A DNA stretch of 64,000 nucleotides from Eriocheir sinensis (Eukaryota; Arthropoda; Malacostraca; Decapoda; Varunidae), in contig NW_026112152.1 in NCBI RefSeq assembly GCF_024679095.1, positions 40,001 through 104,000 of the forward strand, in the 5' to 3' direction. Both the position numbers and the translations under genes were made by a program. The first letter of the stretch is position 1, and every line of letters starts with the position of its first letter. Shown piece after piece: positions 20,522-31,405 of this stretch. The notes under the pieces are model-generated. The model made no database searches. It was not told the origin of the DNA and saw nothing but the letters and a program-made list of their open reading frames with translations.

Positions 20522-20892
20522 TGTAACGGGCTTGTCGGGGGGCGTTTAAAGGGTGTTGATTAAGACTTCAGCTTCCTTAAGGCGAATTATATTCGTAGCC
20601 TTTATGTACAAGAAGCGACGGAGCGAGAGCGACTGTCGTTGTGTGTCAGTCGGACTCTCGTGAAGGAGTCGCGAGTTACAGGTTGGAAAATAATTGTTAC
20701 AATCGGTCACGTATGTCAAGGTGACCTCCACGCACCATCGGAGTGCTAAGTATACAAAACTGAGACGGTAAACACTGACGGACGACATTCCTATAAGGTG
20801 GCGTGATCTATCTGTCGTGGGTTTTTTCCATTGACAATTGTATGCCTAATTCGTGGTGATATTAAATAATAATAATACATTGATATCCTACT
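20522..20892 (-). repeat. 5' LTR
   Basis: Identical by eye to 11940-12310. The sequence just inside it on the coding strand (TTTGGTTGGCAGCGGTCACC) is where the primer-binding site should be; TGG starts occur 3 and 7 bases from the LTR, but the tRNA was not identified. Confidence 0.9.
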
Positions 20893-21866
20893 ATAACATG
20901 TTGTCAGCCTAGCCGACCAAGCCCGTCTATCGACGATGACTGGCGTGTTTTTTTGTACAAGTAGAAAACGTGAGCGAGGGTTCCCTTTGTTCGCCGCAAG
21001 ATGAGAGTGCTCAAGGTGGAAAACAATGGGAATAGAGTCTCAGTTAGGGCTGCCACCTTGTGCTAAAAAAAAAAAAAGGAACGCAACATCCCATCCTCCA
21101 ATACAGAACGAATCCATATTTTAAGGAACGGATGGCAACACTAAAATTTCTTTGGCCTGCCATGACTGACAGCCGCTGCTGGTGAAGGCAGGAAGAAGGG
21201 GGAAGTGACGTTATGACACGTATTTTACACGTATTTCAGGACAACCCTTGACAAACATAAGTTTACGGACCAAAAAATGCACCCACTACATTTTTAAAAT
21301 ACTGAACTTTACCTGCTTAAGGGGGCCGGCAGGGCGAAAAACGAAGAAAATCGGTCAAAATGAAAAACTGAGAAAAAATTCTTGAGATGCGTATGCCTTT
21401 TGAGAATCTAATTACGAAGTTTTTCATTAAAATTCGCATTCCTTTTTTTCTTATGTGCATATAATGGACCCCCCACACACATCAAACTGCATATTATGAT
21501 ATGTACTAGGTATGTAATACATCGATTATTACATTTATTTTTTGAGACACATGTTACCCTGTTAGTGACATCTGGCATTTATCCTTCTCTATACCCCGGC
21601 TCACACACACATACAGCCTCAGGGCCCATCTGAGCTTATCAGAGTGTGGGGCTGCTCTGCTTGCCTCCTGTTACACTCCCCAGGCCCCTGCCTAGCGTCG
21701 CGCTTCCGGGCTGTTCCTGGCATTCCTGGGAATGGGACGGCGATCTTAAAAGTATACGCATCTTGTAGAAGCAAGACAGAACATAAAACATGATAAAAAG
21801 ACGGCAGAGGTCACAGTCGAAGACATAGGTTTAGCAAGTGCCGCACCCAGACCACACTCACCACCC

Positions 21867-23970
21867 TTGCCGCCTCCTGCCTCTGGCTCTCCTGGCCCGT
21901 CGACCTCACGCACCACTCCTGCTGCACAAACAACGCCCACAACACCTCGCTATGACCTACGAAGAACAATACTGAAAGAAGATCCAAAAAAAATAGCCTC
22001 AAGTGAAGAAGAATGTATAGTAATAAGCAGTAATAAGCGGTGGCTGGGTGGTTAGCGTGCCGGCGCCGCGTCCGAGAGATCCAGGAGGACGTGGGTTCGT
22101 ATCCTGGCCGCCACACAGCTGAGATTTTTCAGTCACCGCCGAGTGGCCTAAGACTACCCACATGCTGCCCTGAAGACCATCTATCAACCCGGACTATTGA
22201 TTTCCTCTCCAAAGAGAGGCTCAAAGATGAGCTCCGGGGGGCAGTATGAGCCAAAACAAGATGGCGCCACTATAAACACTCGCCTGCGCCACAATGGGCT
22301 GGGCCGACCATCAGGCCCCCACCAGTAAAAAAGCCTAACGGGGCAATAGGCCGCGACGTAAAAAAAAAAAAAAAAAAAAAGAAACGACAGAGAAATATTG
22401 TGTGGCGACGACTACGATGTTCAGTTTTCAGCAGATGGCTTCGAGACTGTCACCGACCTACACTGTGAGGCTGTAATGAAAAGATCACCTCAACACCTGC
22501 ACTATGTAAATCATCTGCACAACTACGTTCACCACCCTACAGAAGAAATGTCGCCGCAGTACACGAGTCAGTCATAGAAGATTTTGGATATGCGGGCACA
22601 CGAAGAATACAAGGGTTATATGGCATGCCTGTAATGGGAAATAATAAATATTACAGGCATCTGAAGTATCTTTATCAAGAAATGTATTTGTTTTCACTGT
22701 GAAGCAGAAGAAAGTATGTGAGGCTATCCGCCGGCACTACATGCAACACATGGGACACTGTTCCTGATGAAGATGGAAGACTCAGCTTCAACATTTCCTA
22801 CAGTGGCTCGTGGATGAAGAGAGGGCATACTTCACAGGTTAGCATGGGAGTCATCAGTGAAGTTTGCACTGGCTTTGTCGTTGATATTGAGGTGCAGAAA
22901 AAGTTTTGCCAAATGTGCAGCATCAAGAGGGACAACTGAAAGATGGAAAATTTTCTGAAGAAGAATTCAATGTCTGGAGGACCCTGCACGATGAAGAATG
23001 CACCAAGAACTATGAGGGATCTTCAGCAGCCATGGAAAAAGCAGCAGCACTGAGGATGTTTGCAAGATCAGAGTCCCTGGGCTTCAGATACAGAAATATG
23101 GTTAGTGATGGTGATGGGTGATGCAAGCACCTTCCTTGCCATTTCCAACATCAACAATGGACGTGAGCCCAACGAAGAACTCAAAGTCACAAAATTGGAA
23201 TGTATAAATCACGTTCAGAAGAGGATGGGAACACGACTGAGGAAGCTGAGAGACGAAGACAGAGTGGAGACTGTAATGAAGACTGTAAAAGGAGGAGACT
23301 GAGTACCCTGGGTGGAAAGAACAAACTGTCTGACACCACCATTGCTACCCTGACATCATACTACGGAAAAGAAATAAGAAACAATATAAATAAACCATTT
23401 GTGGAAATGCAGAAAGCAGTCATGGCCACATTCCATCACGTGTTCAGCACCAAGACACGTCCACGCCATGGACTTTGCCAGCAGGAGAACACTCATGGTG
23501 CTGCTCCAAGCTGCACTCACAAAAGTAGAAGAGAGATCAAATTCAAAAGGTCATCTTTAGTAATAGATCTTGATGCAGAAAGTGAGAAAAAGGTCAGACA
23601 AGTTTATGAGTCCCTGGCAACTAAAGATCTACTGGAGCAATGCGTTCAGGGGCTCACTCAGAACGCAAATGAAAGCTTCCATTCAAAGATCTGGCGGTGT
23701 CAGAAAGTCAGGTTTGCTGGAGCATCAAAGTCCAATTTGTTTCTCAAATCACCATCCTTCACTATAATTTTGGATACAACAAAGTAAATTTCTTGCAACA
23801 TCTTGGAATAAAATCAACAGCCCTCAACTGCTCACTCAAAATTCAAGAAAAAGATACTAAAAGGAAAAGCATGAGGAAGAAGAGATCCCAGAACATCAAA
23901 GAGAAGAGGAAGGAGGTGACATATGCTCCACGAGCATTCTGGAACAAACTTGGCAACAGTGAGTAGCTTG
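21867..23970 (+). pseudogene. Mutator-like transposase, decayed
   Basis: Pieces in three frames, in order: PRYDLRRTILKEDPKK (before the SINE), FNISYSGSWMKRGHTSQVSM, GFVVDIEVQKKFCQMC, HDEECTKNYEGSSAAMEKAA, SLGFRYRNMVSDGDG, KLECINHVQKRMGTRLRKLR, CVQGLTQNANESFHSKIWR and APRAFWNKLGNSE. The order matches animal Mutator-like transposases ('YDGTWQKRGH', 'C.KN..GSS..ME', 'SDGD', 'C.NH..KR', 'G.TQN.NES.H'). The D of SDGD would be catalytic. At least four frame changes make it inactive. Confidence 0.78.
22037..22380 (+). mobile_element. SINE family 1, full-length copy (tRNA-derived)
   Basis: The head carries an A box TGGCTGGGTGG and a B box GGTTCGTATCC. The body has CAACCCGGAC, GAGCTCCGGGGGGCAG and GGGCTGGGCCGACCATCAGG, ending GGCCGCGACGTAAAA with a 20-A tail. 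It interrupts the Mutator-like transposase, so it is younger than that insertion. Confidence 0.88.
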
Positions 23971-25204
23971 GTAGCTGTGACACCCCTCCTTTGTGAGCTA
24001 ATACCCCGCCTCAAGCTGAGGCAGGGGGGAGGGGAACCAGGAGCCTTACAGACAGAATATTTTGTGCCTGGACATCAAAATATGACTGAGCATGAAGATA
24101 TATTTTTTTATGTATCATTACAAATAAATGAAAGGATAAATGCCATGATATCACTTCGCTATGTTTGAATGTTACGCATCCAAAACTTTACCTGGCCATA
24201 TCTCAAAATGTAAGTTATATACCATTGCATTTCAATTTCTCCATCATTTTCAACCGATTTCAATGAAACCAACACCAAAACCATGCCTAGACTTGTAAGA
24301 ATCAAACTATAGTGAGTTTTTTTCTCATATATGAAGTGAGTGAGTTATGGTGTATTTATGTCTGAATTTTTTAGGGAAATTATGCGCATGAAAGTTTGAA
24401 AATTTATATTCCGCAAACTAATGATTATTAACACGTACAATATTTCGCTATATTTTCATTAGCCTAAACATGGTTCTTGTACTTTAGTAATTGTTCCCAT
24501 GTAGAGCAATTATCATAGTAGAAAAAGCCTTTTAAAAAAAACCTTCAAATTTTCCCAAAAATAGTCATTGGTAAAAATGGAAAGGTGATATTGTTTTTGG
24601 GGCTAAATCTTATGCGTATGGTGTCATTTGTGTCTGGTATACAAATCATGACAATAAACCCATTGAATAAAGAAAAGGGTAAAAACCAGCTCCCCTTAAC
24701 CATTCAGACAAACAAATACGGAACAAATGGCATTCCGTATTTTATAAAAAGGGTGGCAAGTTGGCAACCCTAGTCTCAGTCCGTGTTGGAAACTAGTAGA
24801 GATAGCACCCGTGCGCTCGTGTCTGATTGCATTTGTGCTTTGGTGTGCGATCTTTGTGTTTTCATCAGTACAGTTTGCGTTAATTGTGCTTTAACAATGT
24901 ACCACACAAAGATGGTTAAAGGGGATGGTGCTGCAAAGAAGAAAACAGGAACGGTGGATACTATGCTCATAATAGGAACGTGGGGCGAGCCTCGGCAGCT
25001 CGTATGCCCTCCTGGACGTGACTGACACCCGTTCACCCTCCATCTCGGACGATACATTGGGTTAACTTCACGTTGATGGTCGAACGGAGTTCCGGTGCCT
25101 CGAGAATAGGGAAACTGCGGCTGCTAAACCCTGGTGCGAAGCCTACACCTCGAGTGTAGTTAGCAGTTGCGGAGTCTCCATAACAACCGTAACACATTGG
25201 TTTG

Positions 25205-25942
25205 TAGTAGGGATGTACCGATGTATCGGTATCGGTATCGGTGGTATCGGCACATTTTAAAGAGTATCGGTATCGATATCGGCTGATTTTCTGCCGATAC
25301 TACCGATACCTGAAGGAGTTTTGTACGTCGCATGTCACTCGTTGCAAATAATTTTGTTCAATAGAAATTGGATTTTCTAAATTGTTGAAAAAGTATTAGA
25401 AAAGTGTAATTATCTATTATCATGATACTTAATAGTTTGGAATTTCCCGCGATTTAATTCTCATCACTTTAAACGATAAGATTCATATTACTTTGAATGC
25501 AAATATATAATACTTAGTATACAGTACAGCCTTTGGTACCGCGGACGCGTACAATACAGGTTTAGTAGCTTCGGCGCGGGATTGGCGGAGCCCTTCCACT
25601 CGCCTCATTTGCCTGCCTCAGTCAGTCAGACGGTCGCCCCGCAACGGGGAACGCTGCCAGGGTCTGGGGATTTCTTCACAGTCTAAATGTACTGCAATTA
25701 AGTTAAAGCTAAGTAGCTGAGTCAACTAGACCTCACGAGGCGCCTCCTCCCTCGCTTTCTTCACTTCATGGTGGAACAACGAGTAGTGGGTCTTTTTTTT
25801 TCTTCTTAACATTTGATATTGCCCTTTAGCTGCTGGAATTGTTGTATAAAAGAAATCGGTGCACAGGTATCGGTATCGGTATCGGTATCGGTCAAATATT
25901 CGGGTATCGGTATCGGTGCCGGGTATCGGTACATCCCTATCA
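25205..25942. mobile_element. hAT MITE with iterated TATCGG ends
   Basis: Ends TAGTAGGGATGTACCGAT and, inverted, TGATAGGGATGTACCGAT. It is flanked by TTGGTTTG (25197-25204) and ATGGTTTG (25943-25950), an 8-bp duplication with one mismatch. GGTATC/CCGATA is repeated many times near both ends. The interior holds a piece of the Jockey-like LINE 3' end at about 25745-25850. There is no transposase. Confidence 0.75.
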
Positions 25943-26635
25943 ATGGTTTGTGTTTTATATTATTTTTTTATTGCTATTTATTGGTAAAATTACTTTAATT
26001 CTGTATAAAATAACATGTAAAATTATTAATATATAAATATTTTTTTGAGATATGGGACGCATTAATGGGATTCACATTAATTTCAATGGGGAAATTCCTT
26101 TTGGTTTACAAGTGTTTTGGTGTGCGAGCAAAATTTTGGAATGAATTAAGAGGAATTTAGAGGAGGATTGAGAGGTTTAGAAGAAGATTAATCCTCTGCC
26201 ATTTCACCTTGACCCTTTCCATACTATGACGCCGACGTCTGCGTCACGGATGGAAAGGGTTAAACTCGTAAACCGAGGTATGGCTGTATGTTCAATAAAT
26301 GTATATGTGTGTGTTGAGTGGGGGAAACTGTGTTGGTGTTAGAACTCACAGCAAAGGGTGAATGTTTAGTAAATGTAATGATGTTGCAGCTAACACCAAT
26401 GATTCTGATCTAAGTTTGTTCATCATGTAAAAGTAAGATGCAATGGGCAATATTTTCTCCTCTTCAATCAATGGCATGACTCCAAGTGCTATATAAATTA
26501 ACGCATAAATAAGTATTACAACAAAACCAGCCAATCAGCCAGCCAAAGGGAATGGCAGGCCATCATTGCCTGGACAACTAAAAAGATAAATAAAACAAAT
26601 TGCTAAATACACAAAACTACAAACATATTCATTCA

Positions 26636-27125
26636 CCCAGCCAGCCATCCAGCCACACCCAGCCGGTCAGCCATCCAGCCAACCACACCCGACCACACCC
26701 AGCCAGAGACACCTACCCAGCCAGCCACAGCCACCCATTCACACCCAGCCAGTCAGTCACACCCATTCACACCAGCGTTGCCAAATTATCGTACTCATCG
26801 CATTTCATTTTCGTAGTTGCTGACCGATAACTATGACAACAAAGAACGAAAAACATCAATATTCAACAGTTTTACCACTAACTTTGATCTTCTCACGTTA
26901 CTTGTGTAGGTACGAGAGTTTCAGGCATAAAAATGGTAGATACGATATGTGGTTAATACGATAATTTGGCAACGAAGATACACACCCAGCCAGAGCCAGT
27001 CAGTCACACCCAGCCAGCCACAGCCACCCTTTCACACCCATCCATCCATGTCCATCCAGCCACACCCAGCCAACCACACCAAACAATCCACATCTAGCCA
27101 CACCCACCCAGCCACACCAGCCATC
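26636..27125 (+). repeat. Degenerate (CCAGCCA)n-type satellite, split by a MITE
   Basis: CCAGCCA, CAGCCACACC and CATCCAGCC words fill 26636-26770 and 26985-27125. The 199-bp element at 26776-26974 divides the array. Confidence 0.8.
26776..26974. mobile_element. Short MITE (CGTTGCCAAATTATCG ends), copy 1
   Basis: 199 bp. Left end CGTTGCCAAATTATCGTAC, right end inverted CGTTGCCAAATTATCGTAT. A diverged copy with CGTTGCCAGATTGTCG / CGTTGTCAGATTATC ends is at 35429-35608. No coding capacity. Confidence 0.65.
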
Positions 27126-27137
27126 CAAGGTCCTTAC

Positions 27138-27364
27138 AAGAGGGTGGAGCACTGTCGCCTGAGTCCTGTGCGCACCCCAACACTGAGGTTGCTAAGGAGT
27201 TCGTTGAGATCCTTGAGGACGGAGTGGCGGTGGTTCAGCATACCGCCCCTCTGCTGTTCATTACCGTTGTTGTCATCACCGCCAAAGTTGCCCTTGTCCA
27301 CCACCACCGCAGCTGTGACGCCACCAGCAGCCCGGCCTGTGCCACGACTGCCTTCCGACGGTAG
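27138..27364 (-). CDS. SYCP2-like exon (ARM-like segment)
   Basis: 227 nt: 75 codons plus two bases (TT) that the next exon completes as Phe. The acceptor is TTCTCCTCAG|CTA; the donor is CTT|GTAAGG. The first 40 residues are a Gly/Asn/Asp-rich loop (GNFGGDDNNGNEQQRGG); the end reads HSVLKDLNELLSNLSVGV. The spacing from LKDLNELL to AGDYDTQ is within one residue of what I recall for vertebrate SYCP2. A copy of the 56-bp minisatellite lies directly upstream in the intron. Confidence 0.62.
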
Positions 27365-27409
27365 CTGAGGAGAAGCTGGAGTGGGAAAGAGAGAAAAAGT
27401 TAATAGGGG

Positions 27410-27500
27410 ACGCATATAATAAGAGTTTGGCAAGGCAGGGATGGGAGGGACAGGGTTAGTAGGGGAGCCATAGAATAAGAGTTCGGCAGGGCAGGGAAAC
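27410..27500. repeat. 56-bp minisatellite, left part
   Basis: Holds GGGACAGGGTTAGTAGGGGAG and AATAAGAGTTCGGCAGGGCAGGGAA, the same unit as in 30801-31078, separated from it by the CR1-like LINE. Confidence 0.75.
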
Positions 27501-27731
27501 ATGGAAACATGGAAACATGGAAATGCAGGCAACAGAAAGCCTATTGGCTCATTACGAGGTCGCCCGCTTGGGTGATTTAATCTGCTCGACCGCCACTTGG
27601 GGCTTGGTGAGCAGATGAAAGCACCTCGATATTGAGGAGCAGATGGAAGCCCCTCGTTATTCAGTTTACTCCCGACGCAGCGAAATGACGATCGATCCTA
27701 TATATGAAGGAGTTGATGGTATTCGCATTTA

Positions 27732-28181
27732 CTACTTCTGAGGAAGATTGTTCCAGTGGCGGATGACTCGGTTTGAAAAGAAACTCCTTCCAATGTCTGT
27801 GTTACATCGACTCGACTGAATGGGTAAACCGTTATTTCTAGTTCTTGAGTTGGTTTGCAGTTCAAAGAATTTGGAGTAATCGACGTTATTGAACTTTTTT
27901 AGATACTTGAAGACTTGAATCATATCCCCTCGTAGGCGTCTTTTCTCCAATGTAAAGAGATTGAGTCGCTTGAGTCGTTCCTCGTACGGTTGAGCCCTTA
28001 AGGTTGGAATCATCTTTGTGGCGCGTCGTTGAATCCTTTCCAGTAGAGCAATGTCCTTTCTGTAATTGGGAGACCAGAACTGCACTGCATACTCGAGGTG
28101 CGGTCTTACCATGGAATTATACAAGGATAGCATCACGTCTGGTGTTTTACACTCGAAGTTCCTCGCTATGAACCCGAGCAT
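27732..28181 (-). pseudogene. CR1-like LINE A, ORF2 C terminus
   Basis: Reads MVRPHLEYAVQFWSPNYRKD, LLERIQRRATKMIPTLR, LFTLEKRRLRGDMIQVFKY and FFSNRVIRHWNNLP, then a stop. The link to the RT segment is broken between 28181 and 28331. Confidence 0.85.
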
Positions 28182-28330
28182 AATGTTGGCCTTGTTGTAT
28201 GCTTTTTTACAGTGATTCGCGTGTTTCAGGTCACTGCTGATAGTGACTCAAAGATCCTTTTTATCCTGAATCGCTTTCAGAGGTCTCCCATTCATGATGT
28301 ATGTATTGTTACTATTTTGGGACACAATGT

Positions 28331-29278
28331 TCATGACTTTGCATTTGTTAACATTAAAATACATTTGCCATTTTCCGACCATTCGATAATGTGATTGAGG
28401 TCTTTCTGAATGATTTCGCAGTCGGCCGTTGTGAGGGCATCTCCACCCACCTTGGTGTCATCTGCAAATTTCGATATTGTGGATTTCAGCCCTGATTCTA
28501 GGTCATTGATATATATGATAAAGAGGATGGGTCCCAGCACTGACCCTTGAGGCACTCCACTAGTGACTGGAAGCCAATCGGAAGGCTGTCCGTTGAGTAG
28601 TACTCGTTGTTTTCTGTCGGTGAGCCAATCTCTTATCCACGCGATCAGATTGGCTCCGATGCCCGCCGAGTGCAGTTTCTTAAGGAGTCGCTCGTGCGGT
28701 ACCTTGTCGAAGGCTTTCTGAAAGTCCAGGTATATAACATCACTGGGGATGTGGGCATCCCAGTTCTTATATATACCTTGGAAGAAGTCTAACAAATTCG
28801 TTAGGCAGGAGCGCTTGTTTCTGAAGCCATGCTGGGTGTCGGAGATTATATTATTGTTTTGAAACTTAACAAGTTTATCTCTAATAATCTTTTCGAGTAT
28901 TTTTCCTGCCACTGATGTCAAACTTATGGGCCTGTAGTTTAATGCAACGCTTTTGTCTCCTTTTTTGAAAATCGGTGTAACGTTCGCCATCTTCCAGTCT
29001 TCCGGTACCTTGTTTAGTTGAACTGACCGGTTGAATATGTTAGTGAGTGGTTGAAGTATTTGTTGTTTAAGCTCTTTTAATAATCGCGGGGACAAACTGT
29101 CGGGTCCCGTTGACTTGTTCGTGTCGAGTTTGTCCAAGTACTTTTTTACTTCTTGGTCGCATATTGAGTCAATTTCCAGCGGCGTGATCTCACTCGGCGG
29201 GTCAGGACCCTCGGGAATGGTTTCGATGTCCTCGACTGTGAATACGGATGCGAAGTTACTGTTGAGGATTCTGGCCAT
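28331..29278 (-). pseudogene. CR1-like LINE A, reverse transcriptase
   Basis: 315 open codons: STGPDSLSPRLLKEL, ALNYRPISLTSVAGKILEKI, QHGFRNKRSCLTNLLDF, VIYLDFQKAFDKVPHERLL, SGVPQGSVLGPILFIIYIND and KFADDTKVGG. All RT blocks are present with FADD. Confidence 0.88.
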
Positions 29279-29529
29279 CTGTTTACTGTCCTAAGTTACA
29301 GATCCAGTCTCGTCTGTCAGGGGACCAATATTGATTTTACTTTCTTTTTCGATCTTATGTACGTGAAGAATTTCTTGGAGTTAGTTTTGATTTCGCGCGC
29401 TATTTGCTTTTCATAGTTGCGTTTGCTACTCCGAATAAGGCTGCGACAAGCTCTGAGGCTGTTGTGGTACTGTGTGCTGGCTTCGACCGTAGCATTCTCT
29501 TTCATCAAATTATAATTCCTTTTTTAGGT

Positions 29530-30522
29530 TTACTGCCCTTTTATTTCTCTGGTCATCCACGGTGGATCTACGGCCCTATTTACTCGCCTGGATTTCGTAG
29601 GCACTGTAGCCTGCTCTACTTGCAACAGCTTATCTTTGAAGACGTTCCACGCGTTGTCGATTGTATTGTCGGTGATGCCAAGTTGGTCCCAGGTCGTAGG
29701 AGGAAGCAGCGCACGGGCTAAGTTGAAATTTCCTTTTTTGTAATCTGGTATCACTGACGGATTATCTACGAGTTTGTGACATATGTTGATATTAAAACGG
29801 ATTAAGTGGTGATCGCACCCATTAAGTTTCTCACCAACTGTACAGTCGCGAATGAGGTCGGGGTCGCTTACTAATACCAGATCCAGCAGATTGTTTTCTC
29901 TTGTTGGTTGAGTTACAACTTGAGTGAGGAACAAATCCTCCACCATTTCTATAAGCCTGTTACCCTCTTGATTTCCAGTCATCAGTCCCCAGTCAATGTT
30001 AGGGCAGTTAAAGTCCCCAATTATAATTGCTTCCTTGCTTTGTGTTACAAAGTGAATCTCTTCGTAAAGGGCAGTGTCATCGGCTGCCTGTTGTTTCGGA
30101 GGCCTGTATACGGTTGCAAGTGTTAGTTTCTTGTTATTTGCGGTTATTTCCACGTAGACAGAATCGTATTTCTCTGCGTCCTGTTTGTCTATTTTTATGG
30201 CAGGGAGTGTACTTTTTACGTAGCAAACTACTCCTCCTCCTTTCTTGTGCTTTCGACTTTTGTAGAAGCTTTCGTACCCAGGGAATGACAGTTCGGATTC
30301 TAGATGAGTAGAGTTGGCCCAAGTCTCTGTGATGGCTACCACATCTGGTTTCTCTGTTGCAATATACGCCCTAATTTCGTCCTTTTTGGGTATTAAACTA
30401 CGTGCATTTGTGTACATGATAGAAATGTGGCCGTGACGAGTTGTACCAGTTCGTTTGTCGGAGGCGTCGTTAGTTACACAGTTTCTTGTGAGTCGCACTG
30501 ACGCTACGGGTTGGTTGATCAA
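29530..30522 (-). pseudogene. CR1-like LINE A, APE endonuclease
   Basis: 330 open codons: IMYTNARSLIPKKDEIRAYI, DVVAITETWANSTH, GGGVVCYVKSTLPA, IIIGDFNCPNIDW, PTRENNLLDLVLVSD and GCDHHLIRFNI. These are the catalytic blocks of apurinic-endonuclease-type LINEs. It is separated from RT by frame changes at 29280-29530. Confidence 0.88.
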
Positions 30523-30800
30523 GGGCTGCCTTTGCCCCGTCCTCGCCCGCCGTTTTTTGAAAGGCTTTTCGAAAAGCTTTTCACTGCCTCGTCCAGAAGC
30601 CTCCCGAAACGCGCCGACCCCTCATTCAGGTGTAGTCCATCGTTCCAAAACAAGTCTGGGCGCTCAAAGAAGTGGTGCCAGGCATTTGTAAACGCCACGC
30701 CTTCGTCGTCACAAATTTCCTTCAGACTAGTATTGATGTTGCTCGCTTTGCTGTTGAAGCCGGCGTAAGCGCTGATTCTGGGTAGAATTCCAGAGACAAT

Positions 30801-31090
30801 GGGACAGGGTTAGTGGGGGAGCCATATAATAAGAGTTTGGCAGGGCAGGGAAGGGAGGGACAGGGTTAGTGGGGGAGCCATCGAATAAGAGTTTGGCAGG
30901 GCAGGGAAGGGAGGGACAGGGTTAGTGGGGGAGCCATAGAATAAGAGTTTGGCAGGGCAGGGAAGGGAGGGACAGGGTTAGTGGGGGAGCCATAGAATAA
31001 GAGTTTGGTAGGGGAGGGAAGGGAGAGACAGGGTTAGTGGGGGAGCCATAGAATAAGAGTTTGGTAGGGGAGGGAAGAAAGAGAGTGGAG
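30801..31090. repeat. 56-bp minisatellite, right part
   Basis: GGGACAGGGTTAGT starts at 30801, 30857, 30913 and 30969, with a GAGACAGGG variant at 31025: a constant 56-bp step over five units. Confidence 0.88.
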
Positions 31091-31405
31091 AAGCATGTGG
31101 GTGGAGGGAAAGGAGTAGAGAAGCTGCTGGGTGGAGGGAAGGGAGTGGAGGAGGAGGAGGAGGAGGAGGAGGGCAGAATTCAACAGAAGTAAGGAAATCT
31201 ACCAAAATGAGCCAAGCAAAAATGAAGGGCAACAAAATATAAAGAAAACCAGTCAGCAACTATTAACAAGCTATGGTTGTTCTAACAGAACAAAAACAAG
31301 CAATGAATAAATCTTACTGAATAAATAAATGAATAAATAAATAAGTGAAATAAATAACTGGCCCCAAACTAGTCAGAGCCACAAGCAACACTCATAACCA
31401 CTTAC

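Larger units (their letters stand above)
11940..20892 (-). mobile_element. Env-bearing Ty3/gypsy (errantivirus-like) LTR retrotransposon
   Basis: An 8.95-kb element read on the minus strand: 5' LTR 20892-20522, leader with a 50-bp array, gag zinc-knuckle ORF, protease, RT-RNase H, integrase, env and 3' LTR 12310-11940. The gene order gag-pol-env, integrase at the end of pol and an F-like envelope protein are typical of the errantivirus/gypsy lineage. The two LTRs look identical over 371 bp, implying recent insertion. No matching 4-6 bp target duplication was seen (TGTT on one side, ATAA on the other). It sits in an intron of the SYCP2-like gene, in the same orientation. Confidence 0.9.
21045..24771 (+). 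mobile_element. Mutator-like (MULE) DNA transposon
   Basis: Ends TAGGGCTGCCACCTTG and, inverted, AGGGTTGCCAACTTGCC. The 9-bp AGTCTCAGT is repeated exactly on both sides (21036-21044 and 24772-24780); 8-11 bp duplications are typical of MULEs. A decayed transposase is inside, with a SINE inserted in its N-terminal part. Confidence 0.75.
11667..26287. mobile_element. Pogo/Tigger-like shell broken up by three nested elements
   Basis: The left end at 11667 reads CAGTCATACCTGGGTTCACG; the right end (reverse complement of 26287 down) reads CAGCCATACCTCGGTTTACG. The body would be 11667-11939, 20893-21044, 24781-25204 and 25943-26287, about 1.2 kb in all, after removing the LTR element, the Mutator-like element and a hAT MITE. 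A small ORF start at 24897 (KMVKGDGAAKKKTGTVDTM) resembles the N terminus of pogo/Tigger transposases. TIRs of this form and TA targets are usual in pogo. The joining is an inference. Confidence 0.42.
27501..30790 (-). mobile_element. CR1-like LINE, copy A
   Basis: On the minus strand: an ORF1 remnant with LHLNEGSARFG-type sequence (30780-30530), endonuclease, RT, C-terminal block, a 3' UTR and a tail of three TTTCCATG units at 27501-27525. Short tandem 3' repeats of about 8 bp instead of poly-A are a hallmark of CR1 elements. It lies inside a 56-bp minisatellite. Confidence 0.82.

Noticed and set aside
11936..20897. GTAAC/ATAAC as a target-site duplication of the LTR element
   Set aside because: GTAAC also occurs at the inner edge of the 5' LTR, so it belongs to the LTR; no independent duplication remains.
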